A stretch of 64,000 bases of DNA from Plasmodium malariae (Eukaryota; Apicomplexa; Aconoidasida; Haemosporida; Plasmodiidae), in the NCBI RefSeq assembly GCF_900090045.1, contig NC_041786.1:2908501-2972500 (forward strand), in the 5' to 3' direction. Both the position numbers and the translations under genes were made by a program. Under the pieces are notes generated by a model, which was given only the letters and a program-made list of their open reading frames with translations, did not search any database and was not told where the DNA came from. How positions within the stretch are numbered: position 1 is the stretch's first letter; each line of letters opens with the position of its first letter. Positions 56,501-64,000 of this stretch are shown one piece after another.

Positions 56501-59500
56501 CACATATAGGATTGGAATAAAAAAAACACAAACTGAAATGTTCAAGTATCCTTTCAATTAACTGAGCTTCTCCGGGTAATTTAAAACAATGTAAAAATAA
56601 TCTTAATGAAGACAATAATGACAAATTACAAAAATCAAATAATTTCACATAACTCTTTAAAATATTAATATTTTTTCTATGAGAAATATATTCGCCAACA
56701 AATTCTTTGTCTAAAAAAGGATTATATCTCAAAAACTTTGCAATTGATTTTAAAAAATGTTCATCTTCCATTAAATTTTTTTGTACATTATTAGTACAAC
56801 TACCTTTCGAATTAGTTTTCGTAATTTTACACTCTTCGTTAGCAGTTCCTGACTGGTTTATCTGATTTTGTTTATTGTTCTTTTTTTCTTTTCCTATTTC
56901 TATATCGTTTTCTTCTTTTGATAATTCTGTATTCTTGTTATTCTCCTCCTCTACTTTTACTTCATCGTCTTTATTATGGTCATATTCGATAGTTCCATTA
57001 TAATTGTAATTTATATTTGTACTTCCTGAAGACTGTACATTTGTAGAGAATTCACTTTTTGCATCCTTTGCATCTTTTGTATCTTTTGTTTCTTTTGTAT
57101 AATTATTTTCACATGTTTCATTTTCACAATTATTATCTATATGATCGTTCCTACTTTCATCTTTATCATTTTCCTCTTCAACCCTTTCGTCATTATATGC
57201 TCCTACTGCAGAGGTATGGTTAACACTACTAGTGTCTGCACTTTTTTCTTGCTCCCCATCTTTTGGGTTATTCGTAATGCTGCCATTATAAGTAATACTC
57301 CTCGAATTGTTATTACTAATTTTTGTACTATCTTCGTTATTTTTCACAGAATTTATATAAGTCATACTACCGCTATGATTATTTGCCTTTTCTGTATCCA
57401 CTTCCTTCGCGATACAACACTTTTCGTCAACGGACGAATTAGAATGAACAATTAAATTTTCATTTTCATGTGCCATTACAGAATCAAGGATATAATTATT
57501 TTTATCTATCTGATTAAGAGAATCCTTTGTTTGGATTATATTCATTTTAATTAATTCATCAATAGATTTATTTTTTAATGTATTAAATATGGTTGCAGAC
57601 TTCTTTAATATTTCTTTTCTATTTTTTTTTTTTCTCATTAAATGTTGTTTGTTCTTAATATAGTAAACTTTGTGATATCCTTTTAAATGCTCAAATAATA
57701 ACATGGAGCAAAAAACAATGTAACTTTTATCTTTACTTGATGTCAAAAAATTTAAAGTGTATAATTCATTCATATTACTTTTTTTTGATTTACCTTTATT
57801 ATCTGATACCTCTTCGGTAACTCCTTCTCCTGATTTACAAGCATTTTTTTTATTAACGTTTTCGGTAATTTCATCTATATGTCCTTTTATACTTTTACAT
57901 TCTAATTCATTTACGTTATCTAATTTGGCTACATTTTTATTTTCCATAATTTCTTTCTTTTTATTTTGTTGTGTTTCCTCTTCCTGCTCCTTACCATTTT
58001 TTTTTTCGATTGTGTTTCTTACTTTACGTTTTTTCCTCGAATTAATTACATAACCAAAAGTATTTGAATATAAATCGTTCCTAAATTCTGTAATTATCTG
58101 ATTAGTATATCCAATTTCATACATGCGGCTTGTTGATTCGTTCACACTGTTAATGCTATTTCGGTTGTTGTTGTTGTTGTTGTTATTGCTTCCAGTTGTG
58201 GTATTGCTAGTGATATACGGTATTAGTATATACAAAATATTTTTAATCATTTTAAAAATTATTTCATTCATAATTGTAGTATTTTGAATAAAATTTACAC
58301 ATAAACTTAATATAGACTGTACGAAATTCTCTAATACATCAAATGCATACAAGTTAACATCGTGGTTATAATAAATTTCAAATAAAACATTTTCTATACA
58401 AAAATATGATAGGGTTAATAAGGCCGTTTCAATAACATTTTTTGCAGAACTTTTCTTAAGTATATTTAATAAAATATTAATAAATATTTCATTATAAATA
58501 AAGAAATGCTTCTTGTATAAAATGAACATATTTATATAAGTTCTCATTGATCTACACATTAGTATATAAGAAGAAGACGTCATATGCAAAAACAAACACC
58601 TTATTATATTACATAATGCATCAAAATTTTTATTTATTAATGAGTAACCACATGTTTCCAATAAAATGTTTAGCAATCTAAAGGATAACATATTAATGCA
58701 TTCCAAATTATCATTAGAAATCTCATTTTCAAATAAATCATTATTCAAATTTATGCACTCCTTTGTTTTTAATAAATCTACAATAAACTTACTTTTATTA
58801 CTGTTTATTAATATTAGGACTATGCTCAATATGTCTTGTATGAAATCGTCATCAGCACTGTTTGTAGTACTATTAAAATGCTTATTTACCGCATTATTCA
58901 CAGTACTATTATTCACAGCATTACTATTCACAGTATTATTATTCATAGTACCACTATGCACAGTTCTACCATTCACAGCATTATTATTCACGTATTTTTT
59001 CACGTTATCATTCGAGCCATTATTCGCTCCATTGCTCATAACACTACTCATAACTACGTAAAAAATATTTTTTAATACGGATTCACAGTTACCCTTAAAC
59101 AATAAAGAGTATTTATTATTCTTATATATTTTAAAAATATAACAAATTATTTTTATAATGTTTTTTCTATCAACAACTTTCATAGAATTGCACAAAATAT
59201 TATTAAACAAAATTATGGTATCGTATAATATAATTTCTTCATGATTAATATTACTGTAGGTCATAGGGGCACTCAATAGTGTTTCTATACTAATGTTAAT
59301 AATATTGTTTCCTTTATTTAATATAAAATCAGGGTTTTCTTCTTTTTTAAGACTAAATTTTTTAGTTAATTTATAATTTTTCGAAAAAAAGTTATATTTC
59401 TTTCTTTTAGGAATTTTTTCATTTGTCTTGGATAATAACTGAGTATCATTCTCCACATGTTTGTCACCACTGACCTTTGTTACACTATTCTCGTTTGTAT

Positions 59501-60074
59501 TAGTTAAGTACTTTTTTCTCTTATAATAATTTTCGTCATTCTTAATTTCATATTCATTATTGTCTGAAGATATATAGGACAACTTTTTGGAGGATACGGT
59601 TTTATCGTATGTCTTTTCATTGAGATATATACTATTATATTTTAATATATGATCTAACGAGTGCAATGCATTTAATTTAATTTTATAAAAAATGTTATTA
59701 TTTCTTATAATATTTAAAAAAGGTGCAATATGATATATATCTAGCTTATTATTAAATTCTGGTACTTCTATACCTTCCTTTATATTATAATTTAAATTAT
59801 TAATACTGTTGTATAAGATAAATAATGCATCTACAATACTTGAGTCTAAATTTTTATTATATTCTTGCTTTTTTATAACTGATAGCACATTGATTATTTC
59901 ATTTTTTATGATTGTAAATATATTTAGTTTTGTATATTCATCATTACTGAACTCATTACTTAAAAAATTTGGGACCAAATTCTTCTTATTATCACCATTC
60001 CATTTGTAAGCATTCTTAAAACATATACTTTTTTCCATTTTTTTTTTTTTTTCATAATGTTTATTGTATTCCAT
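50553..60074 (-). CDS. SEC7: Sec7-domain ARF guanine-nucleotide exchange factor (BIG/Sec7 type)
   Basis: About 3173 residues in one exon; first ATG at 60074 (MEYNKHYEK). The Sec7 domain starts at about residue 1125 (FVGEYISHRKN) and has the catalytic glutamate, Glu1169, in FKLPGEAQLIERIL. After FFYSNPICG an insert of about 150 mostly Asn/Lys/Asp residues precedes the second conserved block, FILTYSIIMLNTDLHN. Residues matching the four known brefeldin-A sensitivity positions are Tyr1345, Ser1346, Asp1353 and Met1363. N- and C-terminal flanks show HEAT-like Leu/Asn-rich helices consistent with DCB/HUS and HDS regions, broken by acidic and Asn-rich inserts. The last 170 residues are a charged repeat region. 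It activates ARF for Golgi and secretory traffic. From memory it is PfARF-GEF, PF14_0407. Confidence 0.93.
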   Translation of the reverse strand: MEYNKHYEKKKKMEKSICFKNAYKWNGDNKKNLVPNFLSNEFSNDEYTKLNIFTIIKNEIINVLSVIKKQEYNKNLDSSIVDALFILYNSINNLNYNIKEGIEVPEFNNKLDIYHIAPFLNIIRNNNIFYKIKLNALHSLDHILKYNSIYLNEKTYDKTVSSKKLSYISSDNNEYEIKNDENYYKRKKYLTNTNENSVTKVSGDKHVENDTQLLSKTNEKIPKRKKYNFFSKNYKLTKKFSLKKEENPDFILNKGNNIINISIETLLSAPMTYSNINHEEIILYDTIILFNNILCNSMKVVDRKNIIKIICYIFKIYKNNKYSLLFKGNCESVLKNIFYVVMSSVMSNGANNGSNDNVKKYVNNNAVNGRTVHSGTMNNNTVNSNAVNNSTVNNAVNKHFNSTTNSADDDFIQDILSIVLILINSNKSKFIVDLLKTKECINLNNDLFENEISNDNLECINMLSFRLLNILLETCGYSLINKNFDALCNIIRCLFLHMTSSSYILMCRSMRTYINMFILYKKHFFIYNEIFINILLNILKKSSAKNVIETALLTLSYFCIENVLFEIYYNHDVNLYAFDVLENFVQSILSLCVNFIQNTTIMNEIIFKMIKNILYILIPYITSNTTTGSNNNNNNNNRNSINSVNESTSRMYEIGYTNQIITEFRNDLYSNTFGYVINSRKKRKVRNTIEKKNGKEQEEETQQNKKKEIMENKNVAKLDNVNELECKSIKGHIDEITENVNKKNACKSGEGVTEEVSDNKGKSKKSNMNELYTLNFLTSSKDKSYIVFCSMLLFEHLKGYHKVYYIKNKQHLMRKKKNRKEILKKSATIFNTLKNKSIDELIKMNIIQTKDSLNQIDKNNYILDSVMAHENENLIVHSNSSVDEKCCIAKEVDTEKANNHSGSMTYINSVKNNEDSTKISNNNSRSITYNGSITNNPKDGEQEKSADTSSVNHTSAVGAYNDERVEEENDKDESRNDHIDNNCENETCENNYTKETKDTKDAKDAKSEFSTNVQSSGSTNINYNYNGTIEYDHNKDDEVKVEEENNKNTELSKEENDIEIGKEKKNNKQNQINQSGTANEECKITKTNSKGSCTNNVQKNLMEDEHFLKSIAKFLRYNPFLDKEFVGEYISHRKNINILKSYVKLFDFCNLSLLSSLRLFLHCFKLPGEAQLIERILEHFSLCFFYSNPICGNVDLVYKMENDKVVCLSKEEELANTKRYILIDFLNDNMYEGSSSSSGNGYGNNNDANDSTTALHNNSNKDNSSNGINNVDIVYSQKNKFDGKSNIEYDSVQEKINLKKDVDINDYIHKNVYSISKKVQLMKEEEVQKKYVIVENSDVIFILTYSIIMLNTDLHNNQVKNKMKLEEFIKNNRGINNGKNIDRIYLENLYNCILHEEIKLFSNTQNSYTNDNQYWKLLEKRKEQYKKYHCFKMKEVYFYKFDINKLLIKNNFIPIFFEIFKRTSDYSLIENCLCIFKVVINTLAYYHDLENINKLCYIFKYINFYLTQKSQSLLYLLFHFVKKCHNLFRDGWIIYINIIFKLITIDLIPIFFYPHMYINNTQFINEKEFLNKKYKKGNCVETYNINKSITEIYQHPHLVFKKNVKKLNKSKWIDEFSSMFFSRHSNNENSNLSIIFKENYPEKPEENKKKKKKKKKIQENLNKEKLSTQQTRELKQTEEENEEEYDDNYEEHDDDDDNNNNSDVDNLNHIYVNIKADPKNPDNSTIIDNVNIYKRLKLDIYNFFTINDFYNNIITNLNISSFMYLIKILMVKCSVNKEKNELNNVNVGNKADLHNISAKVQIPNQGYLTNDKFCSNNNTQDIINDSNPVLVNSDNSFDLFCLNKEKLLTSQMFFHIMYFKINYTYVLYNMICKQNKKQLRKKKKTSYEKLYEEEVNDLTSNLVNLPNTQYNYQIQSEGKENKKNIMKKEEEKKRNKYDLTLNNIYDTDNSTNISTSDSEYSDMSTDSFFIKKNEIFGGEDKFYLNSNDENHQKDQEKREKLKDPDEFDKIYVYADEEQGEELSSEEGEDEKDDEEDEEDEDGEDDEYNSCSEKEKASKKMDYGKKDKGSNIMKNYNKGKKTNSKEIISKDAYLNNNMKRSNNKDKVKEFLMDKIKMNLYMKTYIMHLKITVITFEHFFNLLNRYLLINYDSTIFVNIYNSIFKNFQMENLKFLTEEEISNDDSYHIYDSDFENIAKKLNYKEEKIDVNDVEKNMFLIKITETDLEEDWLFIEQLIMSVVNFSYICFNIYKDDKNKISGQRQMDMNCLFAKNYIQIKKKNNKFFFLCGIYLMYILQFLKKNILYRFIDKIIYVLEKISKNVYVNSCIINIYLHMLQLITPNNILYKNTNNTNISLNDKDIYIYIEKATIYTESINNIINNNSVLLKLNNFNIENIILSLLPYLLYFNNKKEEINAHIASINSECLHIISNIYYKSIYMYMNNSKKKKKKKMSKLMDTYIVNRDDNYNDTLYKKYKDNIAFEKIIELKKMYIFLLTCFVLSLACSFSSKRTRSEAYIKLQQFLFNENYIFKRVQKKEESTMTNNKNEKNSKHDKYVYRDEKLIDLISNFIILPLITYNYYFPFICKNISTDKLNCENEQYKNNSENDIDPNGNNYANSLNAKKNYCMEALLNFNLYNKKSNDISDKMLEKNEYENCGCIINYKNIEAIDQDINVLNNLFNYANDYYIHTMLHKQYNYYFSYLYAKKMLTYDNVCYRKSMSISFVSHIILSFLYSLLNCSGDSCDIKRISKNDTNMDSENDKNEENRKRYEQGRDSFTQNDEINNKYLNDLEEECDINLYELLCLNNERICNKILTKTKCENNCIFYFLKHFYCALLTIQEEAKKILNIYKETFVENIKNIIYVSSSYAYSLKDHRINCFSHIKNGYSFLNEEEKKHLKPYNAENVEDKNNLPNDDNEIFKSISKLQVNVRISIVIVYYILYSDNSQNDQFKNIFEELLNVLLTKYDDGARTQADCTVISTTEKKTEDEKEQAHPGNIPNESADNQGDKVMGTDEGHKKGADSKTNEENEEKKEEDDNNKKENENRKAEELNEQKDTDDIKMDVDKTGEEHNENKNGDDNKTVSDGNTNEEFVRKDYNEKDPLSKVDKEHNHHKKGDSNKTYEENGEEKEGEDDNSYEEHNDHRKGDDNKTYEENDQQKEGDNNKASEDSRDSDYN
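50560..50790. repeat. Degenerate coding repeat at Sec7 C-terminus (YEEN/YEEHN...GDDNK units)
   Basis: On the minus strand, four to five units with KTYEEN, EEKEGEDDN, YEEHNDHRKGDDN and related blocks encode the acidic tail. Unit length is about 48-60 bases, and the copies are diverged. Weaker EEHNENKNGDDNK-like relatives extend upstream to about 50960. Confidence 0.7.
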
Positions 60075-61911
60075 TTTCCACAAAAAAATGTATTTCGTAC
60101 ATTTCTATGGAACTATACTTTTCTTGTTGTAGCTTTTAACAATATAAGAGGGACTCAGCCAAAAAGCAATAATTTTGGAGTATTCGGGTTAAAAAAAATA
60201 CTTCTATGTATACATATATACAAATGCTGATATGCGAAGATGTATATATGTATGTTTATATGTACACCACTTTGCCTCTTTCTATTATATTTTAAAATAG
60301 CTTTATTTCTTTCTGGAACTCTGCTTACGTGATTTGAACAAAATTAACGCTTTTTCAAATATATAAATATACACATTTACTTATATGCACATAATATTTT
60401 TTTTTCATGTAAATTTTAATACTAATGTGTTATTTTGTTATCATCCTTTTTTCCATATTTATACAGTTCTGTATAATGTATTCTAAAGTAGATATCATTT
60501 TATAAAAGAAAAAAAAAAAAAGCAAATAGAAAATAGCAAAAAGATAGAACAAATTATAAATGTTTATGCTTATGAAGAAAATACAAGTTATATAATTTTA
60601 AAAAGTATGTGAAAACATTTTATATATATGTATAAATTTTCCTAAAAAATACAAAAACGTTCCTTTTAATTAATATTTTACGCTAAATTGATAATAAAAA
60701 GAAAAAAAATTGTGTAGCAAAACATTCTAAAAGAGGAAACTGAAAAGTGATAATTATATATGTATAAAAAAAAAACTTCAAAAAAAAAAAAAAAAGGATG
60801 AACAGGAATGAATAAAATATTATGGCTTTGCATTGATGTATATAAAGGGAAAAAAAAATTTCTAAATAAAAGGAACAAAAAATAAGTTTACAATATTAGA
60901 ATTAATAAAGGAGAAAATAAACCATTAAAAAATTATTTCCAATAAAAAAAATCCTTCGAGTTTACAAATATATTTATATGCATATTACATTTATATGTAT
61001 TGAATTCATAATGTTTTTACTTTTTTTGTGAGCCATAAATGGGCAAAAAATAAAAGATTATTTTTTCGTTAAATAATATTTTTTTTCGTGAAAGGTAACG
61101 ATGATAACCTTTTTTTAACATTGTAATATAAAAAAAAAAAAAAAGTAAAAAAAAAGGTAAAAAAAAGAAAGATAAATTTTTATATATAATAATTCATATA
61201 GGAAGGAAACAAAAGAAAAAAATTAGCTACACAAAAAGTCGTTTATAAACTGTTTATACAAATCAGTATAATATATATAATATTTTTTTTTCTTTCTTTT
61301 GATTACACCTATATGTTACACTGTACACATATAATTCAAATTGCACCGGTAACGTTAGAAAGAGCGGCCTATACTTATTGCTCTTTTTCTGAAGAAAAAT
61401 AAAAAAACATACACTTTAATATTAAAGATTGTAAAATTATATATTTTCCAAGAATTGTAAGGAAAATTATATGTACAATATAATATTTTGTTTTTAGCTT
61501 ATGCGATAAATGAAAAAGTACTTTTTAGGAAGTCCGAATTTCTTAAAAGTTAAAAAAAAAAAAAAAAAAAAAAGACATATTATTTTATAAGTTACATTTT
61601 TATTATAAGATTAATTTTTAATATCTATTTTATATTGCATACTTGTTTTATCTTTTTATTCTCCATAAAATGAAAATTTATTTTTGAATATTTCCTATAT
61701 CATACGCACGCGTATCTCATCCTTATAATATTATGCTAAATTTGTAAATATGTCTAAGGAACTTTAGTCACAACTGTTTTTCAGAATATATTCATAAAAC
61801 GTACACATAATATTGTATATATATATATATATTATACACACATATATTATATACACATATATTATATACACATATATTATATACACATATATTATATGCT
61901 CATGTTCATAT
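60075..61911. other. Divergent intergenic region, Sec7 and EF-Ts promoters
   Basis: Both genes are transcribed away from here. A-rich homopolymer tracts cluster at 60770-60795, 61130-61165 and 61550-61573. At about 61834-61895 a 16-bp unit (CATATATTATATACA) repeats four times immediately before the EF-Ts start. No gene seen. Confidence 0.6.
61834..61895. repeat. 16-bp AT tandem repeat adjoining the EF-Ts start
   Basis: Four near-perfect copies of CATATATTATATACA(C). The EF-Ts frame is open through them (encoding IIYTY repeats), but they contain no ATG, so they are probably 5' UTR. Confidence 0.75.
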
Positions 61912-63210
61912 ATGAATATGCATATGTACATGCCATTTATAGACGCATCCACAAACATGCTGCTGACATATAAATGCCCAGCCTGTTTAACATTATTAAC
62001 AAGAAATTGCCGTTTAAGTACAACTCAGTCAAAACTGTCTAATGAACACTTAAAAAAAATTAAGGAATTCAGAAAAACTACCAATTTATCTATCAGCATA
62101 TGCAGAAGTATTTTAAGTAATAATAATTATGACATTGGTAAAAGCGTAAATTATATTTTTCAAAATTTAAATGAAAATTACGAAAATAGAAAGAAGAAAT
62201 TAACAGAAGGTTATTACTGCTTATCATCGGAGGGCAATTTGATAGGAATAACTGAATTAAACAGCTTCAATGATTTAATATCAGAGAACATATATTTTAA
62301 AGAGTTGTTAATAAATTTGTGCAACGGTTTAATGAATGATAATATCAATAGAAAAACAAATTACTTAAATATAGATAATCAAAAAATTTCGCACTATATG
62401 CATTTATTCTATAAAAACAACAAAATATATATTGACAAAAAATTAGAAAATATTGAAGATATAAATACTTTTAAGCAAATTTATTTTAATAGAAGTATTA
62501 ACCAATTAATTAAATACACTTCCTACATTTTAAATGACTATATATTTTTAAGGAAATATTTCATACTGAATTTAGATTATTTAAATCAATTAGACCATTT
62601 AGATAATTTATATGATATTACTATAAATGCATATATAATAAAAAAAAGATATCATCATAAAGAAGTACGAATCGACGATTTTATTTTGTGTAAAGGCTTT
62701 TCGTTTGCATTTTTGCTCATAAAATCTAGTGAAAAGCTTACTGATGAGAGTATATTAATACTTGAAAAGTTAGCCTCCATTATTTGTATAAATATGCTAA
62801 TATATAAATCAAAACATTGTTCAAAATCAAATTTAAATAAGTTTGACATTCATAATTGTTTTCAACACAATTTTTGCAATTCTTCTATTAATAATTTAGG
62901 CATAAAAGAAAAGAAAAAAATGGATATAAAACACATAGAACAAATACGCCTAACAAATTCTAATAAAGAAAATTCAGAAGGTACAAAAGGCTGTAATGAA
63001 GATTGCGATGATTTTTTACAAAAAAAAGTTCAATCCATATGCTTATTAAGTGACTACTTGGAAAAATTAGGTCATCAAAAATTAAAAAGTATTTGTACGG
63101 ATAATACAACTTTTTTAAAATTAATTACCGTATTAGAGCAAGAATTGAAGATTAAAATTTACACGAACATGATGTATTCTATGCTTAATGAGGATATCGT
63201 CATTTTGTAG
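61912..63210 (+). CDS. Divergent elongation factor Ts, probably mitochondrial
   Basis: Up to 432 residues. The first in-frame ATG is 61912, with further Mets at 61918, 61924, 61930 and 61957; the last gives a compact basic leader (MLLTYKCPACLTLLTRNCRL) and may be the true start. A UBA-like helical unit follows, with IKEFRKTTNLSISICRSIL and NNNYDIGKSVNYIF, matching the EF-Ts LRE-x-TGAG...AL and GD...A motif. Then EGYYCLSSEGNLIGITELN leads into the dimerisation core. The usual ELNCETDFVARN is here ELNSFNDLISEN, so the TDFV motif that contacts EF-Tu is degenerate. C-terminal core helices (ILEKLASIICINM, LEQELKIKIYTNM) are recognisable. EF-Ts recycles EF-Tu during organellar translation. Apicomplexans generally have separate apicoplast and mitochondrial versions; the divergence favours mitochondrion here (inference). 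Confidence 0.7.
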   Translation: MNMHMYMPFIDASTNMLLTYKCPACLTLLTRNCRLSTTQSKLSNEHLKKIKEFRKTTNLSISICRSILSNNNYDIGKSVNYIFQNLNENYENRKKKLTEGYYCLSSEGNLIGITELNSFNDLISENIYFKELLINLCNGLMNDNINRKTNYLNIDNQKISHYMHLFYKNNKIYIDKKLENIEDINTFKQIYFNRSINQLIKYTSYILNDYIFLRKYFILNLDYLNQLDHLDNLYDITINAYIIKKRYHHKEVRIDDFILCKGFSFAFLLIKSSEKLTDESILILEKLASIICINMLIYKSKHCSKSNLNKFDIHNCFQHNFCNSSINNLGIKEKKKMDIKHIEQIRLTNSNKENSEGTKGCNEDCDDFLQKKVQSICLLSDYLEKLGHQKLKSICTDNTTFLKLITVLEQELKIKIYTNMMYSMLNEDIVIL

Positions 63211-63900
63211 TTTTCCTATTGCTTCTTATGTATAACGGAAAAACAGTACTCAAGTTTGTTATGTACAGCACAAAGTGTTCTGTTATAAATGAACAAATAT
63301 GTTTACCTACACAAATACACACGTGACTACATATTATACCTTTTCGTAGTTGTAATTACTTTTTATAAAAGAGAATCAGCATTACATGTAATATTATTTT
63401 ATAAACGTCAATCTTTAATATATTGTAAAATATATTAATAAAATTTTTTTTATATACCAGTGTTCTTTTTTAAGAAGAAATTATATTCTTAATAGGTGGA
63501 AAAAAAAAAAAAAAGTTTGAAGATATGTTTGAAAACAAAAACACAAATTTTAATACATAATATATAATAATACAAAATTACAAAAAAGTTGGATAAAACA
63601 ATGCAGACATTTTGACCATATGAATTTTTTTAGTTATAATTTTTTTTTTTTTTTTTTGTTCATTTATATTGCATTTGGAAGGGTTTAAATTAAAACTTAT
63701 GTTCTTTTGAGTTTGAATTACTGCTATTTAGAATATGTATACTTCAAATGTTAGGAAATTATCCTTTTGTTTAAAGCTTGCACATTTAATAAATTATTGC
63801 TTTCGTTACGCAGATTTTCTTTCGTTATTTCTTTTTGTCATTTTGTTGATTTCTCACTTTCTCATTTTTTTATTTTCTTTCTTTCTTTCTTTTTTTCTTT
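63211..63900. other. Convergent 3' intergenic region
   Basis: Between the EF-Ts stop and the stop of the gene entering from the right. A run at 63499-63513 and T run at about 63642-63658. Nothing coding-like. Confidence 0.55.
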
Positions 63901-64000
63901 TTAAATAATGTTACTTTTAAATTTATTACACGCAGGTTCGTCCATAAATTTCGTGCTTGAGGAATAGTTCTCACTGTAGGATGTAAATACATTATTTGGT
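63901..64000 (-). CDS. 3' end of an unidentified gene, truncated by the right edge
   Basis: Minus-strand frame with stop TAA at 63903-63901, open to the edge (33 codons). It encodes a balanced C-terminus including VFTSYSENYSSSTKF and MDEPACNKFK, ending SNII. The composition changes sharply at the stop: GC-bearing, non-repetitive codons to the right and T-rich filler to the left, as at other gene ends here. Too little is present to name a family. Confidence 0.55.
   Translation of the reverse strand, partial: PNNVFTSYSENYSSSTKFMDEPACNKFKSNII

Noticed and set aside
57141..59075. Several plus-strand frames of 80-130 codons
   Set aside because: All lie opposite Sec7 coding sequence and reflect complementary Asn/Lys codons.

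Overview
The window is nuclear DNA of a malaria parasite (genus Plasmodium). The base composition is extremely A+T-rich, and intergenic DNA is full of poly-A/T tracts and TATATGTA-type microsatellites. Coding regions are long, asparagine- and lysine-rich, and interrupted by low-complexity inserts. Introns are short, with GT(A/T)A donors and pyrimidine-AG acceptors. The gene order (Sec7 ARF-GEF, CLK2 kinase, LSm5, PARN, GCP4, dephospho-CoA kinase, CWC24-like factor, organellar HSP90) matches, from memory, a block of P. falciparum chromosome 14 around PF3D7_1442900 to PF3D7_1443900, read here in reverse. I cannot name the species from sequence alone.

Layout from left to right. 1-8853 (+): the 3' part of a huge ASH/CFAP47-like axonemal gene with four short 3' exons. 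9114-10574 (-): a four-exon gene of about 227 residues, easy to miss because all exons are short, resembling Sfi1-type centrin-binding repeats. 11590-14592 (-): organelle-targeted HSP90 with an octapeptide-repeat tail. 16035-17234 (+): CWC24/RNF113-like CCCH+RING splicing factor. 18916-20123 (+): two-exon dephospho-CoA kinase. 21013-26907 (+): GCP4-like gamma-tubulin complex protein with an embedded lectin-like beta-sandwich. 28315-30897 (+): PARN-like deadenylase. 32575-35500 (+): two-exon WD40 protein. 36134-36814 (-): three-exon LSm5. 37694-39844 (-): heptatricopeptide-type organellar RNA protein, possibly with one more 5' exon reaching 40035. 41727-43487 (+): AT-hook plus cupin protein, probably CENP-C/Mif2-like. 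45380-49765 (+): CLK2/DYRK-type kinase with an unusual active site. 50553-60074 (-): giant Sec7 ARF-GEF. 61912-63210 (+): divergent mitochondrial-type EF-Ts. 63901-64000 (-): the last codons of a gene running off the right edge.

Functionally the genes fall into a few themes. Microtubule organisation, axoneme and chromosome segregation are represented by the CFAP47-like, Sfi1-like, GCP4 and CENP-C-like genes. RNA processing and decay are represented by CWC24, LSm5, PARN and CLK2. Organelle biogenesis is represented by HSP90, CoA synthesis, the HPR protein and EF-Ts. Secretion is represented by Sec7. These are ordinary eukaryotic neighbours rather than an operon. No tRNA, rRNA, CRISPR or transposon was found. 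The most interesting items are the hidden Sfi1-like gene, the lectin-like insert in GCP4, the non-canonical kinase active site, and the intact brefeldin-A tetrad in Sec7.
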